A DNA stretch of 51,595 nt from Periconia sp. R9002 (taxonomy: Eukaryota; Ascomycota; Dothideomycetes; Pleosporales; Periconiaceae): positions 1 through 51,595 of the forward strand of contig JAMAHW010000146.1 in the NCBI GenBank assembly GCA_023627715.1, written 5' to 3'. The position numbers and the translations under genes were made by a program. A model generated the notes under the pieces. That model was not told where the DNA came from and searched no databases. It worked only from the letters and a program-made list of their open reading frames with translations. This document shows positions 42,930-51,595 of the stretch, one piece after another. Position 1 is the first letter of the stretch. Every line of letters starts with the position of its first letter.

Positions 42930-44159
42930 CTCACTTTTGTACCTTTCACCGGAAAGCTGAATATACAAGAAATGTACACGGCGTCTCTTTTCTTTATTCA
43001 AATCCGAGGCAGTAGGGTTGATGCTGAAACCGTCAGAATGAGGGGTAAGATTTAGGATCATGTGGGTCAGACTGTGATATTAGGTGCGACTGGATTGGAC
43101 AACTTGGCTATGCAAGCTCGAAGCGAATTATGTACGCTTAGCGATACATAAATAGAGAAGATAGGCTATCTAAAACTTAACGTTACACTCTATATAAGGG
43201 GTGGGGAGAAGCGCGATGGAACTAATATTAATATACTAATAAAATATTATATAGATCTTCTAAATTATAATAGTAGAATTAATTATAATACATTTCTCTA
43301 TTTTTAGGTTAGAGCCTAGGTTAGAGTTAGAATATATATTTAGCAAAAGCGTAAAGAGATGCATAAGAAACGAAATGCAGAGCTCGCAAATGATGCCTAA
43401 ATCCTAGTGCTCGTCTATGCCCGAGGCAGCTTGTGGAAGCAGCATGTGGAGACCGCCTGTGTTCCAACACAACACTTTTCGGTACTGCCGTTTAGCCATA
43501 CCATGCAATGCGACTCCATTACCAAATCCTGCACGATTGAATCTATAGTCAACTGTTGGGCCACGATACTTGAATAGTGTAGGGGCTGTAACGTTGCGAA
43601 CCTGGCTCTCAATTCGAGCGCCTCAGAAGTACCGGTAGTCTAATGCTCAAAGCTCTACTGTGTAGTTTCACAGGAGCCCAAGCATCCCGCTCTGATGCGA
43701 GCAATCTCAATTGTGCACAATTTCGTCTGGCGGCGAAACCTATGGCAAGCTCATAAGAGGTGTGGTTGGAATAGGGGCCAGTGCACTATGGTTAGCGTGA
43801 GCGAGTTCTTCCTGTAACAGTAGGTAGGGCTGTCTATGTAAATGTGCCTCAGCTTGTGGCACTGGCGTGCATGGATACGTAGGCATTGATAAATCACACT
43901 AGTGCAGCTGGTTCTCACGCTCGTCAGCCTGTGACACTCAACAGAGGCTTTGCAACTATTGTAGCCGTCGACCCAAAAGGGGACGGCAATAGTTTTTAGG
44001 TGCGGGACAGCGCGCAACGCTAGCTCAAATAGGAGGTCTGCCGGTTCAAGCCAACGCACGTTGCCCTGCCGTCAGCAAGCGCGCAACGCTAGTTAAAATA
44101 AGCCTTGCTTCAATCTCAACCTCAGTTCGTAGCGAACAACGGGATCTTAACAAGGAGAG
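42930..44159. other. Intergenic region with small AT-rich patch and 25-bp direct repeats
   Basis: No gene is seen. 43140-43330 is TA-rich and looks RIP-affected. At 44009-44033 and 44078-44102 a 25-bp block (agcgcgcaacgctag start) occurs twice with a 69-bp period and small differences, 58 to 151 bp upstream of the next gene's ATG. It may be a regulatory element of that gene or a local duplication. Confidence 0.5.
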
Positions 44160-46038
44160 ATGGTGAACTATGGAGTGTCCCGCGGCTGTGAGACCTGCAA
44201 GAAGAGGCGCAAAAAGGTTTGTTACCCTGGCTATACTAGAATGGCGTTTTATATTAACGTGGATGCCGTAGTGCGACGAAGCGCGTCCTGTGAGTACCAA
44301 GTCCTTGTCTTGGATGCATATATGCAACACGATATGTGATACGTGATATCAAGCACCTATTTTGCTCTCCTGACTGAATTAGGTATGTGAAAGATGTTCT
44401 AAATTAGGCATCATCTGCTACGGATACCAACATGGCACCGAATATGTCTTCCGAAATACTTTGCCCCGTCAGGTTACGGCGAAGACGAGAGACACAGTGG
44501 AATACAGCCATAGTCAATCACCAGACTCCGCTTTCCATGTGTCCGACCAAATAGGCAGCCTTTTCCAGCCACTTTTCTCGGGGCGGCCCATATGGTCGAG
44601 CCAAGCTGCACTTCACGTGACGGATGACGAATGGAGCAGTCTACACAGCTACTGGTCTTGGGTGCCCAATAAAACCTATCCGTTCAAGGCGCTCCTGGCG
44701 TACAATCCCACCGAATCTCGAGACTATTATTATGCGATCATCAACAACGAGGCGTCTGTCCGTAGCGTCTTGATGATGAGGGCGCTAATGATCGCGGTGT
44801 CAAGAGGAGAGCATCGGTCCGAGGAAATGGGGTGTCATGTATCTAAAGTCTGTGCGACGGTGAACAAAGAGCTCAATTCAAGCTTAGAACACGTGTCTCC
44901 GATATTGTTAGAAGTCATCTCCGTACTAGCTTTGGTAGCCGTAAGTACGTCCATGATCCAATGCAGAACAGCTCCGTGCTCACTATATCACTCTTAGGCC
45001 TACCTGGGCCTCTACCATCAGTGGCATGTTCATATGGATGGGCTGAAAAAGCTGATCGAGGTGAACGGCGGTGTTGACGCATTAAGCCCTGAACTTGCGA
45101 CCAAATTGCGCAGGGCTGACTTGAAAGGCGCAAGTGCTCTACTTGTGGCCCCACACTTGCCGTTCCGAAGAAGATTTGGAAACGCTTCTGTTGTCCTCCC
45201 GTTGGAAGTACGATCAGCCATCACCGAGGCTGCAACCGGTCTTCTCTTACCGTGTGGTTTCTCTATGCAAACCATTAGCAACATCACGAGCTTGTCCATT
45301 TTCGCCAGGACCCTTACTTTGGCGCTGTACTGTCGGCCATCCGGCTCGGTAGTCTTTGACCCGTATGCCGTAACGGAAGAGTGGCAGTGGTGTCAGTACC
45401 AGCTCCTTTGCTCTCCTTATGTTTTACGGAGCGGCGTTCCGGGGAAAAGGTGCAATTGCGGTGATTGCAGCTATTGCATGTCGCTGAAAGTTTCGGACGT
45501 GGGTTTAAGCTGGGAAGTTTCTATCGAGCTTCTACTCAGGACATGTGCTATTTTGTACACAAAGGAGATGATCTTCTGCAGAGATTGGCCTAGAAACTTA
45601 AGTGGTTACTCTGTCCCGCTCCGCTTTATTCACGGGCACGTCGAAGCTATTTGCCGTTGCCACTGCAGAACGAGTTTTACAGCGCCAAACATTGATGGAG
45701 TCGACTCACGTAATGACCCTCTTTCCAACAGCCGAGACATCGACTTCGCCACGTTGATGAAGCCTGTGTTGATCTGGATCTGCTTGTTTGCCAATGCAGT
45801 ATCTCTCAAAGCAAATCAAAGTGAGGACCATCCTGGACCGGACCAATATGATCGCTCTGTCTACCAGGACTGCATTATTGACGTCGTCGGACTAGCAATA
45901 GAAGACATCGATACCTTGTCGGAAGATGACTTGGTACTGTGTCGGCTACTTGATTTGCGGCATATCATTGGTCAAGAGTGGGATGATCGACTCGGGTTGA
46001 AGGACCTTCTCGAAAGGAACCCAAATTACGAAAGATAG
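44160..46038 (+). CDS. Zn2Cys6 transcription factor with a micro-exon in the zinc finger
   Basis: Four exons: 44160-44216, 44272-44289 (18 nt), 44383-44940 and 44998-46038. They give 557 aa in frame. The spliced N-terminus MVNYGVSRGCETCKKRRKK-CDEARP-VCERCSK contains all six zinc-binding Cys (10, 13, 20, 27, 30, 37) with standard spacing, spread over three exons. The remainder lacks obvious motifs but has the length and helical look of a fungal-specific regulatory domain (the Fungal_trans_2 type is likely). An ORF search alone would begin at 44461 and miss the zinc cluster. The gene is intact. Targets are unknown; it sits between the decarboxylase and the reductase. A duplicated 25-bp block lies in its promoter. 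Confidence 0.85.
44272..44289 (+). other. 18-nt micro-exon encoding the middle of a Zn2Cys6 finger
   Basis: The exon encodes CDEARP, including the third zinc-binding Cys. Upstream intron 44217-44271 (55 nt) ends in tag; downstream intron 44290-44382 (93 nt) begins gtgagt. Both junctions are phase 0. Without this exon the zinc cluster would lack its third cysteine. Confidence 0.75.
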
Positions 46039-47357
46039 CTGATTTCTAGGAAAAAGACTAGAAATACTAGCAGACTGTTCAATACGAAGTCGTTATAATG
46101 CTTTCTGTTTTTGTGTTAACTCTCTACTTAAATGGTCATGAAGAATCAGTATAGGGAACAGTCCCCCACAGCGAGTAGATGATTATGCTAAAGTAGTAGT
46201 TCTCCACAAAAGCGAAATTTCTTTACTTTGTTGCGGAAACATCAGCAGGATTTAGCGGTATCATCGACGGATTGTCACTCTATTGGTTTCTGCTGTCCTG
46301 TTGATGTAGGTGCAGATTGACACAGATTATCCCACGTTTTAAATTGTTTCCTTTTCAATGTTCAGCCTGGTTCTCTCTCGCATTCTATATCTTAAAGCCA
46401 TACTCAAGTATCAGTATGCTAAGGTGAACTTTGATGATCACACTACATTGCACTAATATACGAGACGCAGAACATGTTCACTGCACGATGCCGTTTTATC
46501 TTCCTTCGCTTCGAAGGGTCTATAAATAGCGGAGGGCTAGCCATCGAATCGGGCTATATAGTCTAAAAGCTTTCTATTTTGAAAGGAGACGATTGGCATG
46601 TCTGAAATCTGCTTTCCTTGTTCTCAAAGCTGTCATGTGCTTCGGAAAGTACATATTGCAATTTTCGAAGTAAGGCCCCTAATGTACAGCGCACAACTCC
46701 AACGTGGATGTGATCACAATGCACAGAAGATCTGTAGTTTTCCCATCAGGTGATTTTGCAGCCAGGGATACCAGTACAAACACTCAATGATGAAGTACCT
46801 ATTCACCACCGTGGTGAAGGTATTAGCGTCCCTAACAGCAGCTTTGATGCACCCAGAAGCAAAGAGAGATCTGTTGTGTGAATGTGTTGTATGCATATGA
46901 TTATGAAGGCTCGGTGCGAGCTAAGGCATGCAGTCAGCCTAGAGAAATATTCTACGGCTCAGGCCAATCAACTCTATTTACCGAACTTCTGTCCTATACA
47001 CGCAGAGAAACAGCTCTTGAGCAGATTTTTCCTCCATCCGCTAAACTTGTTCCAGAGAGGCAAAAGCTCAAGAAGAGGGATAGGCAGGAGATAGACAAAG
47101 ATAGACAAAGGGGCGATGACGCCAGCAGGAATGGCACCTCCATTCCTGTCAGAATTACAATCCTACCAAACAGACCCTTAGATCTGACCGTCATGACGAA
47201 GAATATCCAGCAATAGGTTTTCAAAACCTAGCTGGGGTGCTTGATTCGTCCATGGCTTGCGACGAAACTCCGTCTTCGGATAGTCCGGACCAAATACGGG
47301 CCTGACTCTCTACTACTTCATACCCTCCGTCCTCTGTTCCCCAGGCTTCATGCAACG
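46039..47357. other. Intergenic region
   Basis: No recognised gene. The frame at 46878-47216 (112 aa) is basic, low in motif content and overlaps other frames; I read it as chance. Its 3' part lies in the promoter of the reductase. Confidence 0.45.
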
Positions 47358-48392
47358 ATGCCAAAGCCAAAAATCCTCATCATTGGGTGCGGTGCCGTAG
47401 GCCTCACCCAGGGATATCACCTCTCGGCAGGCGCCGATATTATTTTTCTCGTTCGACCCGGCCGCAAGCCTGCCTTTACGCCGCCCAAAAAGCTTTACGA
47501 CTACAAAGCAAATGCTCTACGAACCTTTGATAATTACCGGCTTGTAGAGTCGGCAAGCGAGGTCGCCGATGAAGACTTCTACTGCGTTTTCGATACCCTC
47601 GATGGGTACACGGCCCGTTCTGAGGCTGGCACCACCACTCTTCGTGCTGTCGGTGACTTGATCCGCCACAAACCGGAGACCTTCGTCGTGTACGCTGCTA
47701 TCGGGCTTAACATGGAAGACCATTACGCGCTTTCACTTGGAATCACCAAAGATCGGCTATTTCTAGCAGCCAGCACGCTTGCGCACCAATCAACGGATGC
47801 CATTTCGATTCCAGCCTCAGCGGATGGCAGCTTAGTGGCACAAGCCGATGTTCTGTATTCCTGGCAGCCAGATCATGTCGGATTGCTAACTTTCAACACA
47901 AGACCCCAACTCATCAAGTCATTTCAAGAGGTATACAATAAAAACGGCGAGCTTCGTATTCAAGTAGCACCTGCTTTCGTCGCACCGTGGGCCATCCTCT
48001 TGGGAACGCTGCACCAAGTGGTCTGGAAGATTGACGGGTTTGATGAATTCGAGCATCTTCGGGGAAATAGAGTGCTCTGGTCGCTCCTGATCGCAGCACA
48101 GAGAGAAATTTTAAGGTTACCGCGTCTCGGAAGGTCGGGCTGGCTGCTATCATGGGTCCTTGGCTCATGGCTAACGGCAAAGATGTTTCATAAACTCATC
48201 GAAGGGGCATTGCCACTCTCCTACCGCGAGTTCAATGCATTTCAACACGGTCACAAGGTGGTACAGCAGGACCTGCAGGTACTGAAGGATATTGTGGCCG
48301 AAGGCGAAGAGGACGGTCGCACGATGGAGGCTCTGCGTGAGATCTGCCGCATGGCAGTTGAGACTAGCAAAGTTCAAAGCAAAAGGACCTAG
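47358..48392 (+). CDS. Ketopantoate reductase-like (ApbA/PanE family) oxidoreductase
   Basis: Single-exon gene; the start MPKPKIL gives 344 aa and places the dinucleotide-binding motif IIGCGAVGLTQG at residues 7-18, as usual for the family. A Met at 47241 is 39 codons further upstream and gives an untypical tail. The N-terminal Rossmann domain is followed by a helical C-terminal part (about residues 200-330). Classical members reduce 2-dehydropantoate with NADPH. Fungal metabolite clusters contain relatives with other substrates. The usual conserved Lys and Asn are not clear by eye, so the substrate is open. Confidence 0.8.
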   Translation: MPKPKILIIGCGAVGLTQGYHLSAGADIIFLVRPGRKPAFTPPKKLYDYKANALRTFDNYRLVESASEVADEDFYCVFDTLDGYTARSEAGTTTLRAVGDLIRHKPETFVVYAAIGLNMEDHYALSLGITKDRLFLAASTLAHQSTDAISIPASADGSLVAQADVLYSWQPDHVGLLTFNTRPQLIKSFQEVYNKNGELRIQVAPAFVAPWAILLGTLHQVVWKIDGFDEFEHLRGNRVLWSLLIAAQREILRLPRLGRSGWLLSWVLGSWLTAKMFHKLIEGALPLSYREFNAFQHGHKVVQQDLQVLKDIVAEGEEDGRTMEALREICRMAVETSKVQSKRT

Positions 48393-49113
48393 CGTGTGAC
48401 TTTTGACCATGGACAAGCCGAGGCTTCTCTTCCGGTACGTTCCCGCGGTTCTCCACGTGTCCACAACAAGCCTAAACGTGACCCGATCGAACTTCCCCTG
48501 CTGATGCATTGCGTAGCTTTGCTGCTCGCCTTCCATGGTGAGACCGATTATCCCTCCCGCTCCGCCAGGTACTCTCCCATCCTGTACGTGTCCACTGGGT
48601 CTCAAATTCGTACCAGTCTTCTCTCCATCATCGCTGCTATCAAGGTGACGGTTATATGAATTTTGGAGGTTTCTGAACAGCTTAGGGGAAGCGAGACGGT
48701 CATATCGGTCACTATTTCCTCTACCTAGCAATTCAAGACACAGTCTACTTCTCGCTCGTCTGTTTCCAGAAACATCAAGTGCTTTCTCCTATCCTCACAA
48801 CATTCCCTTATGCCATCTGAGGCATGCTGATGATAGCTTTGAATGCGTTTCACCCCTCGTTATGGGAGATAAGAGGGCGAGATGGTGGTGGGAAATAGGG
48901 CCACGAAGACCGATCACCATTTTTAAAGCCTTGTAAATAGAAGGGGAAGCATTAGTGGTTGAAGCATGCTCTGAAGGCCTCTTCGAAGCAAAACAAATGT
49001 ATAGCCTGCTAAAAACCAAAAAATACTTTATAACCTTAGATAATATCAATCATCGGGATAGGTGCACAAGACTACGTTTTCTACCTCGAAATCATCCCTT
49101 GATATGGTACAAC
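48393..49113. other. Convergent intergenic region
   Basis: About 720 bp between the convergent reductase and AIF-like genes. No gene, RNA or repeat was recognised. Confidence 0.5.
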
Positions 49114-50421
49114 TCAAATCGCGGCTTCCTCTTTTGTCCATTTTACCTCCTTGATCTTGCCTCCCCTTGCATGAGCATCCTGACCCATGCTTGTCATGTA
49201 ATCCCTTGCCTTGAGTAGCCATACCATCCAATTCGGCATTCTCCAACCCATCATCGCACCGACACCACCCTTAGACCCAATGGGCACACACCCCATCTCT
49301 TTCATGTTTGGGGTGAACAATCGATCCTTGCCCTTGGGTTTCTCGTTCGGGTAGGATAATAGGTCACGCTTCAAGTTTACGAACAGCGTGGGTAAGCTGC
49401 CGTAAATATCCAGATAGCAGTTGCGCGAATACGACGCTACATCTCCAACGGCATACACTCGTGGGCCGGCTGCATCCACGCGGAGTGTCTGTGGATTTGT
49501 TTTGACGTAGCCCTTTTCTGTGAGAAGGGTCGCTGAAATAAAGGACGAATTTGGATCGACACCAAGGGCGGGAATGTAGAGATCAGTATCCATCTTCTTA
49601 CCGTCTGCGAGCGTCACGGTCGTCCTGCCATTTTTGCCTTCCGACACCTCTGCTACGCGTGAGTTGTACACAACATCCACACCCAGATTCCTCAATTTTG
49701 TTTCTGCAAGCGCACCCAGAGCGGGACGTAGTTGAGGGACAAGCCGGTTCGCGGACGTGATGAGAGTGATGTTCGCTTTGCGAGTCGAAGAGCCAAACCA
49801 ACCGGGTAGGCCATTTCGTAGCTCGCCAATCTCGCCCGCAGTCTCGACGCCAGTCGGCCCACCGCCGACGATGGTGATGTCCCTTGCCGACTGCACTTTC
49901 TTATTTCTGGCTTTGATAGCTTCTGTCAAAGCCGCTGAATCAGTGTGCATGGAAAACACAGGATCCAGAGTCTTGCTGCCAGTCGCCACGACCAGCGCAT
50001 GATATGGCAGCCTCTCCTCTTGAAACGTCCCGCTTTGCCTGTATACCACAGTCCTGTCCGAGTGGATGAGATCAACTACAGTGCCCACGATAAACGTAAA
50101 GTCGCTGGTTGTGTATTGCTTGAATCCTTCCGTGATGTCGTAGATTGCTTTTTCGAGGGGCAGTCGCTCTATGGAGGTTGCAACACGAGGGGCGGCTACG
50201 CGGAAATCTGCAAGTTCCAGGAGCTGAATCAGCATGTGCATTGGGGAGTATTTTCACTTTTAGAACGTACACCAATCAGTCGATGGATTGATCAGATAAA
50301 CATGATACTTTGCACTATGCGTTGCCTTGAGAGCTGGGAGAATGAATTTTAGTATGTAGTGAACCGTTGGGAGACCGCTGACTGAGGCACCGAGGACCAC
50401 GATGTTGCGTTGCTCGGACAT
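49114..50421 (-). CDS. AIF/FSP1-like FAD-dependent oxidoreductase
   Basis: Two exons on the minus strand, 50421-50271 and 50207-49114 (63-nt intron, phase 1), give 414 aa. The first exon supplies MSEQRNIVVLGASVSGLP, the FAD dinucleotide-binding turn, which an ORF search starting at 50241 misses. The junction yields STDWYFRVAAPR, matching the family. Later motifs are VVATGSK, the NAD(P)H fold TIVGGGPTGVETAGE, and VYAVGDVASY for FAD ribityl binding. Members (AIFM2/FSP1, AMID, yeast Ndi1 relatives) oxidise NAD(P)H, often with quinones as acceptors, and some fungal homologues sit in metabolite clusters. No targeting peptide is evident. The frame is intact. Confidence 0.9.
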
Positions 50422-51080
50422 GGTTATCCAGCGGGTATCTGCTGAGATGATTCTCAGCTTGACATAGATGATGAGAAGAAATGTGGGCGTGGGTAACCAG
50501 GAGTAAACGGTTGAAAAGCGATAGTGTCAGAGGAGCAGTGGTGGCACAAGGCACGAAGACTACCTACATCATAAAGAAGACCCATACATGCTACGCTACC
50601 GCGGACGAAATTTCTTGACGAGAAAAGCCTATACAACGGCATTTGCACGCCCAGTCTGTAACCTCCAACTCAGTGTTAGTAATGCAGTGGCTGACAAAAG
50701 GGGGCATTCAACATCTGGAAGCTAGAGTTTCCGTGCTTCCGGTTCCGGCAACGCGGTTCCAATATGGTTCGGACAGGGCCGTCCTCCGGCATGTTTCTGT
50801 TTGTTTCTCCCCTCAAATGGCAGTATCTAAAAGCGGCACCATGCATCAACGCGCCTCAGTATATCATATTCGCCTCGTTTCCTCAGCTTCGTCCACGGCA
50901 TATCGTGTTTTCTCCGAAGTACCGTATACTCTGTTGGCGATGGGCAAGGCATGAAACCTGCTGGGGCAACCGTGATCTGTAGGTCGTTCAGCCGTTGGTC
51001 TGGGATGTATTGCTATCTACCTCTTGTGTTATGTTTTGTTCCTATCGAGGCGAGAGCTAGTGTTGCGCGTAACCTAGCTG
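50422..51080. other. Intergenic region
   Basis: Between the AIF-like start and the end of the WD40 gene. The plus-strand frame 50643-50954 shows no motif. Nothing else seen. Confidence 0.45.
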
Positions 51081-51595
51081 TCAGCCGGCCACGGAGCTGA
51101 CAGGGTCTCTGTGGTCTGCAAGCGCGCTTACATCCCAGATGCTTGTAGTGCCCTCGCTTGATGCTGACGCCAGCCGGGTCGAGTCATGCGATAATGCTAC
51201 TGTAGCAATCCAGCTGTGACGGCCCTTCAGCGTTTCCAAGCAAGCTCCACTATTAGTATCCCAGATGTATACAGTGTCGTCTCTCGACCCGGACGCCAAC
51301 CAGGTTGAGTCAGGCGAGAAGACTATTGAAGTAAGGTATCCGTAAGGGCCCTCGATTGTTTTCAGACAGGCACCGCTGCTTGCGTTCCAGATCTTGACAG
51401 TCCCGAATTGTCCTACTGCTGCCAGTCGAGTTGAGTCGTGGGAGAAAGCTACAGAACTGACACGGCCGGCATGGTCCGTCAGTGTCCGTGAACAGGTGAC
51501 GCTATCCAGATCCCAGATCTTAACAGTGGTATCCCTTGACGCCGACGCTAGTTGGGTCGAGATTCGTGAAAAGACAACAGAGTAGACAGATTTTA
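51081..51595 (-). CDS. WD40-repeat protein, C-terminal part (cut by window edge)
   Basis: The minus-strand frame is open from the right edge to the stop at 51081 and encodes at least four WD40 repeats. Each repeat shows an S-x-D-S-T-x-L-A core and ends in I-W-D or I-W-N (TVKIWDLDS, TVKIWNASSGACLKT, TVYIWDTNSGACLET, TTSIWDVSA). The repeats are similar to each other, as in HET-E/NWD-type STAND proteins, where high repeat identity allows fast change of recognition specificity. If so, NACHT and HET-like N-terminal domains would lie outside this window. The start is not present. That family assignment is inference; WD40 itself is clear. Confidence 0.8.
   Translation of the reverse strand, partial: KSVYSVVFSRISTQLASASRDTTVKIWDLDSVTCSRTLTDHAGRVSSVAFSHDSTRLAAVGQFGTVKIWNASSGACLKTIEGPYGYLTSIVFSPDSTWLASGSRDDTVYIWDTNSGACLETLKGRHSWIATVALSHDSTRLASASSEGTTSIWDVSALADHRDPVSSVAG

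Noticed and set aside
44030..44070. tRNA-like 'ggttcaag' arm
   Set aside because: No acceptor stem or anticodon arm can be folded around it.
46878..47216. 112-aa plus-strand frame
   Set aside because: No motif, composition like intergenic sequence and overlapping frames; probably chance.
1..51595. CRISPR arrays, rRNA or bacterial operons
   Set aside because: No spaced palindromic repeats or rRNA-like blocks were seen, and the gene structure is eukaryotic.

Overview
The window looks like genomic DNA of a filamentous ascomycete (Pezizomycotina). The signs are many short GT-AG introns (about 44-93 nt, several with CTAAC-like branch points), Zn2Cys6 regulators, an HET-domain gene, fungal P450s, a highly reducing polyketide synthase (HR-PKS), and AT-rich islands of the kind left by repeat-induced point mutation (RIP).

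Layout. 1-5440 is a RIP-type AT-rich island with no gene. 5673-26506 is the core of a polyketide cluster: a P450 (+), a transposon-like relic (-), a Zn2Cys6 regulator (-), a 14-TM efflux transporter (-), an AflR-like Zn2Cys6 regulator (+), a second P450 (-), and a KS-AT-DH-psiMT-ER-KR-ACP HR-PKS (+) that shares a divergent promoter with that P450. 27430-29093 is an ACS/Dal5-type MFS permease (+). 29500-34134 is a head-to-head AAA+ ATPase (-) and HET-domain gene (+). 34400-36700 is a graveyard: a decayed Zn2Cys6 regulator, a 36-bp tandem repeat and an AT-rich patch. 37435-42929 holds an O-methyltransferase (-), a broken DHA1-type MFS gene (-) and a PLP-dependent decarboxylase (-). 44160-50421 holds a Zn2Cys6 regulator with an 18-nt micro-exon (+), a ketopantoate-reductase-like enzyme (+) and an AIF/FSP1-like FAD oxidoreductase (-). 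The right edge cuts a WD40-repeat gene (-).

How the genes may work together. The PKS would build a reduced polyketide chain. The two P450s and the O-methyltransferase are plausible tailoring enzymes, the DHA14 pump a plausible exporter, and the two nearby Zn2Cys6 proteins plausible pathway regulators. I cannot name the product.

The most notable result is decay. The PKS frame is otherwise complete but has two in-frame stops (22371 TAA, 24099 TAG). The first P450 has a one-base frame break at the ExxR helix. The AAA+ gene has an in-frame TAA, the HET gene ends in an AT-rich patch, and three further genes are clear relics. The second P450, AflR-like regulator, DHA14 pump, O-methyltransferase, decarboxylase, reductase and AIF-like gene look intact. 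This is either a polyketide locus dying in this strain or a consensus with errors. Functions come from motifs read by eye; no database search was run.
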